Source: CBFHMJ01 sp965656875 (GTDB lineage Bacteria > Pseudomonadota > Gammaproteobacteria > Enterobacterales > Alteromonadaceae). Taken from it: DNA of 64,000 nucleotides. Made by a program: the position numbers and the translations under genes. The notes below the pieces were generated by a model. That model was not told where the DNA came from, did no database searches, and worked only from the letters and a program-made list of their open reading frames with translations. Shown one piece after another: positions 1 to 8,601 of the stretch. The stretch lies in assembly GCA_965656875.1 (NCBI GenBank), contig CBFHMJ010000043.1:186001-250000 (forward strand). The letters run 5' to 3'. Within the stretch, counting starts at the first letter, position 1. Every line of letters starts with the position of its first letter.

Positions 1-812
1 ATTTTCTGGCAGGTCAGGTAGACAGCTATATCGCGGTATTTATTCGAACGTTACTCGCTTTTCTGATTTTTTTACCGTTTTTACGATGGCAGAAACCTGG
101 CAGGCACGAATACCAGCTGATAGCTATCGGGGCGATTCAAATTGGGTTGATGTATTTGTTCTTCTACAACAGCTTTTTGTTTCTGTCCGTGCCTGAAGTC
201 CTGTTATTCACGATTTTTACGCCGCTGTTCATTACGCTGATCGGTCAATTGCTTGAAGGTCGCTTGTCGGCAATCTGGCTCGGACCTGCGCTGATGGCTA
301 TTGTGGGTGCTGCCATTATTCGCTGGCAGAATATCAACGAATCATTTATTGCAGGCTTCTTGCTGGTTCAGGGTGCTAATCTGTGTTTCGCAACGGGTCA
401 GGTCTGGTATCGCCAGTTACATCATGTCCAGACGCCTGACGTAAAAACTCAGGCGCAAACCTTTGGTTACTTTTTTACCGGCGCGCTCATTGTGGCTACC
501 CTGGCATTGTTGTTGTTTGCCAATACTGAACGATTGCCCTTTACTTCAGTCCACTGGCTCACACTTGTCTGGCTAGGCGTTATCGCGTCCGGAGTAGGCT
601 ATTTAATGTGGAACGCTGGTGCGGCGACGGTATCCGTGAGCCAGTTAGCAGTAATGAACAATATGGTGATTCCTGTCGGTATCGTTGTGAACCTGGTTTT
701 CTGGGGGGCACAAACAGACTGGATAAAATTGTCTGTTGGCGGTCTGGTGATCATTCTGTCTTTGTTCTGGAGTAATCGTCTTACCCGTACAACTGAAACT
801 GCGAGTCTTTAA
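1..812 (+). CDS. EamA/DMT-family inner-membrane transporter (5' partial)
   Basis: The reading frame is open from base 3, so the true start lies left of the window; the first internal ATG (147) is not the start, because the upstream translation (a hydrophobic helix, then the basic RWQKPGRHEY loop) is typical transporter sequence. The visible part has about eight hydrophobic helices with short loops, including a helix ending GVIASGVGYLMWNAG and a C-terminal helix ending at a short basic tail (SNRLTRT). This is the second-half EamA pattern of drug/metabolite transporters, the group often called carboxylate/amino acid/amine transporters. The substrate cannot be told from sequence. It is followed by a gap and a convergent aminopeptidase gene. 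Confidence 0.8.
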   Translation, partial: FLAGQVDSYIAVFIRTLLAFLIFLPFLRWQKPGRHEYQLIAIGAIQIGLMYLFFYNSFLFLSVPEVLLFTIFTPLFITLIGQLLEGRLSAIWLGPALMAIVGAAIIRWQNINESFIAGFLLVQGANLCFATGQVWYRQLHHVQTPDVKTQAQTFGYFFTGALIVATLALLLFANTERLPFTSVHWLTLVWLGVIASGVGYLMWNAGAATVSVSQLAVMNNMVIPVGIVVNLVFWGAQTDWIKLSVGGLVIILSLFWSNRLTRTTETASL

Positions 813-930
813 TGATGACTTGTAGTAGATGATGACTCGTACTAACGATCAAAGGGGCTCATTTTCGATAGTTATCATACTGCGTTCCACAGCATTAGTT
901 CAGCCTATACCTTGACCATAAGACACACAT

Positions 931-953
931 AAAAAAGGCCGGAATTCCGGCCT
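931..953 (-). terminator. Rho-independent terminator of the M17 aminopeptidase gene
   Basis: A perfect palindrome AGGCCGGAATTCCGGCCT (936-953) is flanked on the plus strand by an A run (931-936). Read on the minus strand this is a GC-rich hairpin followed by a U tract, about 25 bases after the aminopeptidase stop codon. Confidence 0.85.
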
Positions 954-977
954 GTAAAACACATAGACAATTTTTTA

Positions 978-2516
978 TTATGAATTGAAGTAGTGAGCTG
1001 CAAAAGCCACTAATGGCCTCGCATTTGGCTCTCCGCGCTCCAGAGCGCTACCTGCTAAATCTACATGCGTGTATGGAATAGGTTGTTCGCTGAACTGACC
1101 GTGCTTATCAAGACCTGCGGCAATAGCCAGGAATGCCATTGGGAACTGATGGCCTCGTGCAATACTGACTGATGGGCCTGGATTTGACTGCAACACATCC
1201 CAGGCTTTACTGGTTGGTGCGATAAACGCGTAATCTTCTCGTCGTGAGCGTGTAACATCGAACCCGTCGCCCCACAGATCTCCAGTCGCCGCAATACTAT
1301 TACCAATATTCTGCTGACGCGCCGGACCGTTTTCCGTCATGATGGTATACGGCCCTGCCGCTCTGGCTGCATGACCCGTTAAGGTTGCAAACGTAAACAT
1401 TTCCGGATTCACTTCATTCAACGCTTGTTGACGCTGTTTTGACAACATATCGGCCATTGCCATCCGACCTTCCGCATCCGTATTACCAACTCGCACACGA
1501 ATACCAGAATGTCCGGTAATGATTTCATCAGCAACATAAGCGTCTGGACCAATGTCATTACGGACAGCGGCAATACTGGCAATCACTTTAGTGCCTGTTG
1601 GCTTAAGCATTGCGACAGTTTTCATTAAACCGGCAACCGCAGAACCGCCACCTTTATCACGGCTCATGCCCGCCATTGCGCCACCAACTTTAATATCAGC
1701 GCCACCCGTGTCATACGTCACCGCTTTACCAACCATCATCATCGTTTTATTGATGTCGCCTTTTGGCGTGTAGGTCAGATTAATCACACGAATATGATGA
1801 TGAGGAACGGTCAACGATGCACGACCCACTGCCGCCAGCAATGGATATTCCCGGGTAATCAAATCCTGATCATCAATGATTTCCACATCGATATCTGTAT
1901 CTGCAAATGCTTGTTCACAGTACGCAGCAAACTTTGGTGGTGCCATACGCACAGGCTCAGTACCACATAAATCTCTGGCTACTCGGCGGCCTTCTTCTGT
2001 CGCTGTTAAGAAGTCAGTATTCAACTGACCATTTGGATCATAAATACCAACTGACTGAACCGGTTCAATCGACTCACCACTAAATTCACGCGCTTCCAGT
2101 GGCATCCATAACCGCTGACAAACAGATAACCAGGACACCGCTGCAGCATTAGCAAACAAACTATGAGATGAACCGTTTTCGATAATTAATAATGGATTGA
2201 CTGCGCCAGTTTCCACTGCCAGTACCACACCTTCAGCCGCAGCATCAGCGATAGTACGCACGTCATCAAAATCACGAGTCAGTGGTCCGGTTGCTGCGTG
2301 AATCAACTTGCCACCCGCAAGATCAGCGCAAGGAATAAGCACAACTTTGCTTCCAAGTCGTTTATCCGTAGATTGATGAGCTGCAAGCGCGTTTGAAATG
2401 ACATCGGAACCGTCAAAAGAAGTAGAGTGAGAAACGAGAACAACAGCATCGAATTCGCTGTTAGTTGAAATAGCGTCAGTCAACTCAGTAACCGACTTAA
2501 GACCAGGCATCGCCAT
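978..2516 (-). CDS. Leucyl aminopeptidase family (M17) metallopeptidase
   Basis: Cytosolic di-zinc/manganese exopeptidase that removes N-terminal residues from peptides. The C-terminal half carries all M17 landmarks: metal ligands K264, D269, D287, D347 and E349, catalytic K276, and R351 in the NTDAEGR signature (345-351). These correspond to E. coli PepA K270/D275/D293/D352/E354, K282 and R356, shifted by five or six residues. The N-terminal half (1-180) is the less conserved macro-like domain. Length 512 aa is usual for the family (about 500). ATG 2516 has GGAG eight bases upstream; a second ATG two codons in is also possible. Transcribed alone, divergent from the MFS gene. It is more diverged than textbook PepA (for example AMAGM after the second lysine), so no symbol is given. 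Confidence 0.93.
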   Translation of the reverse strand: MAMPGLKSVTELTDAISTNSEFDAVVLVSHSTSFDGSDVISNALAAHQSTDKRLGSKVVLIPCADLAGGKLIHAATGPLTRDFDDVRTIADAAAEGVVLAVETGAVNPLLIIENGSSHSLFANAAAVSWLSVCQRLWMPLEAREFSGESIEPVQSVGIYDPNGQLNTDFLTATEEGRRVARDLCGTEPVRMAPPKFAAYCEQAFADTDIDVEIIDDQDLITREYPLLAAVGRASLTVPHHHIRVINLTYTPKGDINKTMMMVGKAVTYDTGGADIKVGGAMAGMSRDKGGGSAVAGLMKTVAMLKPTGTKVIASIAAVRNDIGPDAYVADEIITGHSGIRVRVGNTDAEGRMAMADMLSKQRQQALNEVNPEMFTFATLTGHAARAAGPYTIMTENGPARQQNIGNSIAATGDLWGDGFDVTRSRREDYAFIAPTSKAWDVLQSNPGPSVSIARGHQFPMAFLAIAAGLDKHGQFSEQPIPYTHVDLAGSALERGEPNARPLVAFAAHYFNS

Positions 2517-2774
2517 AAGGGACTCCAGAAATTCGTAAACAGAAAATGTCGCTTACGGTAATGAAACTACAAGCCGGGTTCAAGCATTGTGACGACGATA
2601 ACCAGTGTTATAGCTAAAACTTAGTATCCTTGTGTCAATTGTTCGTTACAATGAGCCCTCATCCATAAATAGGAAACAAAGTAAGAAAAGCAATAAATAT
2701 AGTTTTTACTTTACTTATTATTTTGAAGATTTATTATTAAATAAAGTTTTTGCTTTATTTAATAAGGAAGCATT

Positions 2775-4016
2775 ATGTCATCAACAAGAGATCGCTGGAT
2801 TTTTGCCGCAACCCTGATGGTTGCGTTTTTAAGTTGTGTGGGTATTGCGTTGCCCTATCCTATTCTCGCGCCCCTGTTTATGGGTGGCGAAGTAAATGGA
2901 TTAAATAGCTTTGCAGGAATATCGCCAGAATTATTACTGGGAATCGCTTTAGCCATCTATCCTTTTGGTATTTTCATTGGCGGATCATTTATAGGTTCTT
3001 TGTCAGATACTTATGGCCGAAAAAAAGTGCTGCAACTGACTCTCCTTATCAGCGTCGCTGGCTATATCGCATCTGCCATTGCTATTGTTCAGGAGCAATA
3101 TTTACTCTTTATTATCGCTCGATTTTTTACTGGATTATGTGAAGGTAACGTTTCAATTGCTCGTGCCATTGCGCTTGATCTCGCCAAAACCATTGATAAA
3201 ACCCGAGCGATCTCAGTGCTGAATGCAGCGATATTTGCGGGCTGGTTAATGGGCCCTCTGGTTGGTGGTGTGCTGGCAATGTATGGATCTCATGTGGCAT
3301 TCAACGCCGCTGCGGTTGCGATTCTTGCCTGTAGTCTACTCGTTCAACTGGCGATTAAGGAAACCACAAAAGCAACGGCAACACGCCCGTTTCACTGGAA
3401 AGATGCTATCAGTCAGAATTCCCTGCGATTACTGAGTCAAAAACCCATCCGTCTGGTGTTCTACATTCAACTGTTTTTTACGCTTGGTCTGAACGCATTT
3501 TATGAGTTTTATCCAGTCTGGCTGGTGACAGACCGTAATTTCACTCCGGAACAAATCGGCTATACCACGGCAGGAATGACATTGTTCATGACACTGGCCA
3601 GTTTGATTATCGTTACACGTCTCAAAAACAAATTTGGTCAACCGGCATCCATGCTGACGGCATTATTCGCCCTGAGTACACTGGTGTTGTTACTACCTGT
3701 TACCTGGGATTTTGCCATGCAAGCTGTATTTGCTTTGATGGGTATTTCCATCGCAGTAATGAATGGGAACTTTTCTGGCTACATCACAGACATTCATGAA
3801 GATGTAGGACATGGCGCAATGATGGGACTGCTAACAACCACTTTCTGTCTGTCTAATACGATCATCGCATTACTGGGTAGCTGGATGTTGCACTTTAATT
3901 CGAATGCACCGTTATTAAGCACCTGCGGCTTTGTCGTTATTGCAATCTGGTTCCTGTACAAGCTGGTTGCACAACAAAAAGCCGAGCAACCCGCTCAGCT
4001 GGCGAAAGCTGAATAG
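2775..4016 (+). CDS. Major facilitator superfamily transporter (DHA1-like)
   Basis: Inner-membrane secondary transporter, 413 aa with about 12 hydrophobic helices. The loop between helices 2 and 3 carries the MFS motif A as GSLSDTYGRKKV (residues 74-85), and helix 5 has a GWLMGPLVGG stretch matching the antiporter motif C of drug:H+ exporters. This points to proton-driven efflux of a small hydrophobic compound, but the substrate is unknown. The start is supported by AAGGA a few bases upstream. The 258-bp upstream gap to the divergent aminopeptidase is very AT-rich. The gene ends at a strong hairpin that overlaps the 3' end of the convergent diguanylate cyclase gene. Confidence 0.88.
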   Translation: MSSTRDRWIFAATLMVAFLSCVGIALPYPILAPLFMGGEVNGLNSFAGISPELLLGIALAIYPFGIFIGGSFIGSLSDTYGRKKVLQLTLLISVAGYIASAIAIVQEQYLLFIIARFFTGLCEGNVSIARAIALDLAKTIDKTRAISVLNAAIFAGWLMGPLVGGVLAMYGSHVAFNAAAVAILACSLLVQLAIKETTKATATRPFHWKDAISQNSLRLLSQKPIRLVFYIQLFFTLGLNAFYEFYPVWLVTDRNFTPEQIGYTTAGMTLFMTLASLIIVTRLKNKFGQPASMLTALFALSTLVLLLPVTWDFAMQAVFALMGISIAVMNGNFSGYITDIHEDVGHGAMMGLLTTTFCLSNTIIALLGSWMLHFNSNAPLLSTCGFVVIAIWFLYKLVAQQKAEQPAQLAKAE

Positions 4017-4057
4017 CAGGTTCGACAGGCCCGTCATTCAATCAAATGCTTCCATCC

Positions 4058-4086
4058 ATCAGGTCAGGCGACCCGCCTGACCTGAT
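4058..4086 (+). terminator. Strong hairpin ending the MFS gene, overlapping the 3' end of the convergent gene
   Basis: Arms of 13 bp pair perfectly (ATCAGGTCAGGCG with CGCCTGACCTGAT) around an ACC loop. On the plus strand a moderately T-rich stretch (GATTTCTTCC) follows. The stop codon and last codons of the convergent diguanylate cyclase gene lie inside the hairpin, so it may slow polymerase from either side. Confidence 0.65.
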
Positions 4087-5311
4087 TTCTTCCGTGAGTT
4101 TTGGCCTGATAAAGTAATTCATCAGCTTCAGCAATCAGCGCATTCACCGTTTTATCAGTACCTTCTGACAAACCTATGCTGATCGTGCATTGAAGCGATC
4201 CTTCTTCATAGGCAAATTCAAATTCAGCCAGTGATTGCCTGAATTCATCCAGCTCACCTTCCAGTTCCTCACTGGTTACATCCTGTGCGTATAAACAGAA
4301 CTCTTCGCCGCCAAAACGAGCCAGAAAGTAGTTGTTGAAATGAGAATCCAGCAACCGGGCAACCTGAATCAAAACAGCATCACCTGCATCATGCCCGTAG
4401 GAGTCATTAATACGTTTAAAATGATCAATATCGAATATTGCAACAGAGGCAGGCATATCATTCTGCTGGCACTGCTTATGTACATCGTTTACCTGAGAGA
4501 AGAAGTAACGACGATTCGGTAAACCAGTCAGATAATCCGTATTAGCCTGATACCGTATCTTTTCAATTAACTTTATGTTTTCCAGATTACTTTCAATTCG
4601 GCAATACAATTCTTCCGGACAAAACGGTTTAGTCAGGTAATCATTGGCACCAATTTTTAAAAAGCGGGCAGAAAGTGACGAGTCACTACTACCAGAAAGA
4701 CCAATAATAATGATCTCTTCCTTGGCATAATTGCGACGAACGGCAGATGTAAACTGGATGCCATCCATCCCGGGCATCTCTTGATCGGTAATGACAATTC
4801 GAATATCGGGATGAGCTTGTAATTGTGCCAACGCTACATTACCGCTTTCAGCTTCCACAACCTTAAAAAAGTGACGTTTCAGTAATTCTCTTAACTGTGC
4901 TCGTGACGTTCTTGAATCATCAACGACCATCACGGTCTGTTCCTGATTACTTTGCAAGTTTTTTAACAGATTCAGCAGATAGTCATAAACCAGTGGGCTT
5001 TCTTTATAGATATAGTCAACCGTTGGATAACGCAGAATTCGTTCTCGGGTTCTGTTGTCCATTTGTCCAGTAACAACAATAACCGGAACCTCTTTGCTCA
5101 ATACATACGGAATCGCCTGACCGGAAGCTGCATCAGGTAAGTTGTAATCCACGATAGAACAAAAAAAATCACTTGTTTCTTCCAGTACATTTTTAGCTTG
5201 TTCGAGCGAACGAGCCACAGTTACCTCTAACCCGGCTTTACTCGCTATATATCGCTGAACTTTGATCACCGCCTGATTATCTTCAATTAACAATAGTCGT
5301 TTATCAGACAC
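4064..5311 (-). CDS. Double-receiver response regulator with GGDEF (diguanylate cyclase) output
   Basis: Predicted cytosolic diguanylate cyclase making c-di-GMP under control of phosphorylation. Order: receiver 1 (about 1-115, phospho-acceptor Asp55 in IVDYNLPD), receiver 2 (about 125-240, Asp176 in ITDQEMPGMDG, Lys in TKPF), then GGDEF domain (about 260-415). The active-site loop is GGEEF (334-338), compatible with catalysis. The RxxD inhibitory site normally five residues before it is absent (FNNY there), so product inhibition by that route is not expected. Start: GTG 5311 has GGAG six bases upstream and gives a normal receiver N terminus (SDKRLLLIEDN); ATG 5335 lies further upstream with no well-spaced Shine-Dalgarno. 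No sensor kinase is adjacent. It resembles PleD-type architecture. Confidence 0.9.
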   Translation of the reverse strand: MSDKRLLLIEDNQAVIKVQRYIASKAGLEVTVARSLEQAKNVLEETSDFFCSIVDYNLPDAASGQAIPYVLSKEVPVIVVTGQMDNRTRERILRYPTVDYIYKESPLVYDYLLNLLKNLQSNQEQTVMVVDDSRTSRAQLRELLKRHFFKVVEAESGNVALAQLQAHPDIRIVITDQEMPGMDGIQFTSAVRRNYAKEEIIIIGLSGSSDSSLSARFLKIGANDYLTKPFCPEELYCRIESNLENIKLIEKIRYQANTDYLTGLPNRRYFFSQVNDVHKQCQQNDMPASVAIFDIDHFKRINDSYGHDAGDAVLIQVARLLDSHFNNYFLARFGGEEFCLYAQDVTSEELEGELDEFRQSLAEFEFAYEEGSLQCTISIGLSEGTDKTVNALIAEADELLYQAKTHGRNQVRRVA

Positions 5312-5481
5312 CCTAAACTCCAAAACCATTTGCATCAGATATCAGAAATACCTCGTTGTGCAAAATAGATAATATATGGTCGTTTTATTTTTACATATCG
5401 ATGTAATGAAGAAGTTCATGTGATGAATATAACCATCACAGAATCATCTTTGAGTTTAGAAAAGCCTGACTAATTAGCCAC

Positions 5482-6639
5482 TCATTGCCAGGATTTTTTT
5501 GCTTTTACGACTTTTTCAAGATATCGACGACTTTCATGTCGAGGGTGGCGAGTCGTTAAGCGCTGGTAAACAGACGAAGTATTTAGTTTATTAATCGCTG
5601 AAACAGCGTTAGAACGATTAGGTGAAAATGTCGCGAAAACATTGCCCGCTCCCCCGTTGTAGGCAGAAATGACGGTATATTCACGAGACAGAGGATTCTG
5701 GATGTTGACCAGATACCGAGTCGTTAACAGATAAAGATAAGCCGACCCGATATCGATATTGTTGGCTGGATTAAACAAGGTTTGTCGATCAGGTTGTCCA
5801 TTTTTCTGCTTAACCTTTTGATAGACATCTCGCCCGGCAGTTGCAGGCACGACTTGCATCAAACCATAAGCAGACGCCGGACTGACCGCATAAGGGTTAA
5901 AAGAACTTTCAGTTTGAATGATGGCGTAGATAAGCGCTTCTTCCAGTTGATATCGCTTGGCTGCTTCAGACACTAACGGCTGGAACTTCACCTTCCGAAG
6001 CGCCTCATGATTAGTCACTAAAGGGATGTCAACATAATGTACTTTCCGCAATCCCTGCCGCTCAGTACGATATTGATTTGCAATCAGATAATCAGCAAAA
6101 CGATTCGCTCTCCATTCATAAGCAACTGGCTTTTTATCCTGATCCTGCACCTGACCATAAAGCCAGGGCTTCGATGAGAAAGTGACTTCGTTGACGGAAA
6201 ATAGATCGACAGTCGATGGGTCGTCGGGTGTCAGTAATGTTGTAACAATGGCTTTTTTCAGATGCTGCATTGTTTCAGTTGTTGCGATAGTTTCTACCCG
6301 TACATTGCCGCCTTTAAAATCAACAATCGCCCGGCTCAGGTAATTATCAGTGTACTTAACATACTTCTTCTTCGACGCAACCTCGTTATTTTTATTACCC
6401 CATTTCTTACCAACAGCTTGCTGAAAAGCTTCGACCAGGGCGATGAAATCTCGAACATCAGTGACCAGATTTTCAGGATTTGTCTGATAACTCTTAACCC
6501 GACTTGATGCCACGTTTTTTATTGCTGAAACAGGATCTGATGAGCGCACAACTTGCTGCACAGTATGAGGAGACAATGTTTTACATCCTGCGACTGACAG
6601 ACAGCAACCAAGAACAAATAAACCAGTGACTTTGTACAT
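5482..6639 (-). CDS. MltC-like membrane-bound lytic murein transglycosylase
   Basis: Outer-membrane-anchored enzyme cleaving the MurNAc-GlcNAc bond of peptidoglycan with formation of the 1,6-anhydro product. A lipoprotein signal ends at Cys19 (lipobox SVAGC). An MltC-type N-terminal domain (DUF3393-like, about 25-200) precedes a goose-type lysozyme/SLT domain (about 220-385). The catalytic Glu244 is in QTESSFNP, followed by the family motifs SAYGLMQVVPATAG and AYNGGAGNV. ATG 6639 is preferred over ATG 6663 because AAGGGA precedes it and it gives a compact lipoprotein signal. Length 385 aa, close to E. coli MltC (about 360). Single gene divergent from the acyl-CoA ligase. Released anhydromuropeptides would feed AnmK, whose gene begins at the right end of the window. 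Confidence 0.9.
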   Translation of the reverse strand: MYKVTGLFVLGCCLSVAGCKTLSPHTVQQVVRSSDPVSAIKNVASSRVKSYQTNPENLVTDVRDFIALVEAFQQAVGKKWGNKNNEVASKKKYVKYTDNYLSRAIVDFKGGNVRVETIATTETMQHLKKAIVTTLLTPDDPSTVDLFSVNEVTFSSKPWLYGQVQDQDKKPVAYEWRANRFADYLIANQYRTERQGLRKVHYVDIPLVTNHEALRKVKFQPLVSEAAKRYQLEEALIYAIIQTESSFNPYAVSPASAYGLMQVVPATAGRDVYQKVKQKNGQPDRQTLFNPANNIDIGSAYLYLLTTRYLVNIQNPLSREYTVISAYNGGAGNVFATFSPNRSNAVSAINKLNTSSVYQRLTTRHPRHESRRYLEKVVKAKKSWQ

Positions 6640-6717
6640 AATTCCCTTAAATCGATCAGACATAACAACAGATCTAACCTTAACATTAATCGGCTGTGGA
6701 ATAACTAACCCTATCTT

Positions 6718-6746
6718 TGTTAGAGTGCTGTTAGAGTCTGTTAACC
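6718..6746. repeat. Short tandem direct repeats upstream of the acyl-CoA ligase gene
   Basis: TGTTAGAGT occurs twice (from 6718 and 6729), followed immediately by a third, partial copy TGTTAACC. The period is 11 then 10 bases, about one helical turn, in the divergent promoter region between mltC-like and acyl-CoA ligase genes. Possibly a regulator binding site; no known consensus is matched with confidence. Confidence 0.35.
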
Positions 6747-6854
6747 TTTGCGAGTGAGGTTCTATTAAAACTCATTCGTTAAACAGGTGCTAAAACAACC
6801 ACTAAGGGCCACCACAAGCCCTGGTCAATAAGAAAAATAGCTGGAGAAAGCACT

Positions 6855-8468
6855 ATGTACGGAAAAATGATGGACGTTCCTCTCACCATCACGTCTATTA
6901 TGCAACATGCAAAAAAACTGAACCGGCACGTCGAGATAGTTTCAGTTACTCATGACCACGATTACCACAAAGAAACGTTTAGTCAGGCCTTTGAGCGAAG
7001 CGCTCAGCTGGCTCACGCTTTTGATGCTCACGGTATTGCTAAAAGTGACAGGATTGGTACGCTCGCCTGGAATGATTTTCGACACTTTGAACTGTACTTC
7101 GCAATCTCCAGTTATGGCGCGGTTTGTCATACCATTAATCCACGATTACATCCCGAACAAATTCAGTTCATTATTAATGATGCTCAGGACAAACTCCTGT
7201 TTGTCGATCCGATGTTCCTGCCATTGATAGCCGCCATCATAGATCACATTCCAACCGTCGAAAAAATCATAGTACTGGACGGCGGACAAACAGAAACGCC
7301 ATTCACCGCAAAACCATGCGACAACTATGAATCTTTCATTCAGGATCAATCTGTTGACTACACCTGGCCTGAATTAAGTGAATATGATGCGTGCTCATTG
7401 TGTTACACCTCAGGCACAACCGGTAATCCTAAAGGTGTGCTTTATCATCACCGCGCAATCGTTCTGCATTCAATGGCCGTTGCAATGCCTGATGCCTTCG
7501 GTATCTCTCGTGCTGATGTATTACTACCCGTTGTTCCAATGTTTCATGTCAATGCCTGGGGATTACCCTATGTTGCAGCAATGACCGGAACCAAGCTCGT
7601 TTTCGCTGGTGCAAAAGTTGGTAGTGGTGAAGTGCTGACCAACCTGATGAACAGTGAAAAAGTAACGGTCAGTGCAGGCGTCCCAACGGTTTGGCGAGCG
7701 CTTATGGACCACCTGAAAACGAACGAGTTAACTATTCCGACATTAACACGGATGGTCGTTGGCGGTGCCGCTTGTCCCGAATACATTATTAAATACTTTG
7801 ACGAAGCACAGGACGTTAAGATTATTCACGCCTGGGGCATGACAGAAATGTCACCACTAGGCACGATAAACAACAATTTACCATCCAGTTGTGATGACTG
7901 GACTACTGAACAAAAACGACAACAATATCTGAAACAGGGATATCCCATTTACGGTGTTGATATCGAATTAGAAGCACCAGATGGCACCAACGCACCGTGG
8001 GATGGTGAAACCACTGGAGAAATAAAAGTCAGAGGTCCGTGGATTTGTGATGGTTACTACAACATTGAACAATCAGGCGGAGACTGGTTTTACACGGGGG
8101 ATGTCGCAAATATCGACAAACACGGTTACATGAAAATCGTCGATAGAATTAAAGATGTAATTAAATCCGGTGGCGAATGGATCAGCTCGGTTGAGGTCGA
8201 GAACTTTGCCGCTGCACATCCTGACGTTCAACAAGCCGCTGTTATCGGTATTGCTCATCCAAAATGGGATGAACGACCTCTACTGATTCTGGTTCCAGAG
8301 CCCGGAAAAACGCCTGATAAAGCGACGATGGATAACTGGCTTCAGGATAAAATTGCGAAATGGTGGTTGCCCGATGCCGTCGAATTGGTTGAGAGCCTGC
8401 CGTTAACCGCAACAGGTAAAGTCTCAAAACTAAAATTGCGAGAACAATTTAGCAACTTTACGTTCTGA
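6855..8468 (+). CDS. Fatty-acid--CoA ligase (AMP-forming, medium/long-chain, AlkK-like)
   Basis: Adenylate-forming enzyme that activates a fatty acid with ATP and CoA for beta-oxidation. The P-loop YTSGTTGNPKG is at 184-194, the A5-type motif is HAWGMTEMSP, the hinge region has FYTGDVANID and DRIKDVIKSGGEWIS, and the C-terminal lysine is in TATGKVSK. The N-terminal sequence (LTITSIMQHA, AYRF-like tyrosine region) and the 537-aa length fit the AlkK/medium-chain group better than E. coli FadD. The start has GGAGAAAG about seven bases upstream. It stands alone, so its pathway role is inferred from family only; together with the glyoxylate-shunt genes later in the window it would support growth on fatty acids. 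Confidence 0.9.
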   Translation: MYGKMMDVPLTITSIMQHAKKLNRHVEIVSVTHDHDYHKETFSQAFERSAQLAHAFDAHGIAKSDRIGTLAWNDFRHFELYFAISSYGAVCHTINPRLHPEQIQFIINDAQDKLLFVDPMFLPLIAAIIDHIPTVEKIIVLDGGQTETPFTAKPCDNYESFIQDQSVDYTWPELSEYDACSLCYTSGTTGNPKGVLYHHRAIVLHSMAVAMPDAFGISRADVLLPVVPMFHVNAWGLPYVAAMTGTKLVFAGAKVGSGEVLTNLMNSEKVTVSAGVPTVWRALMDHLKTNELTIPTLTRMVVGGAACPEYIIKYFDEAQDVKIIHAWGMTEMSPLGTINNNLPSSCDDWTTEQKRQQYLKQGYPIYGVDIELEAPDGTNAPWDGETTGEIKVRGPWICDGYYNIEQSGGDWFYTGDVANIDKHGYMKIVDRIKDVIKSGGEWISSVEVENFAAAHPDVQQAAVIGIAHPKWDERPLLILVPEPGKTPDKATMDNWLQDKIAKWWLPDAVELVESLPLTATGKVSKLKLREQFSNFTF

Positions 8469-8477
8469 TCGCATAGA

Positions 8478-8521
8478 TTCATCCCGATGTGCCGTTGCCT
8501 GCATCCGCCTATCGGGATGAA
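8478..8521 (+). terminator. Possible terminator after the acyl-CoA ligase gene
   Basis: Perfect 11-bp arms TTCATCCCGAT and ATCGGGATGAA are separated by a 22-base loop, ten bases after the stop. There is no good T tract behind it, so this may be a processing or stability hairpin rather than an intrinsic terminator. Confidence 0.4.
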
Positions 8522-8601
8522 AACTTTCCACATATCAATTTCAGGACACCTCATACAAGCTTGAGTTTCACTGCCCAGCCTCACATTTTACGGTGAAACC
8601 A

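Noticed and set aside
2632..2817. 61-codon plus-strand frame before the MFS gene
   Set aside because: AT-rich intergenic frame overlapping the MFS start, which has its own good ribosome site.
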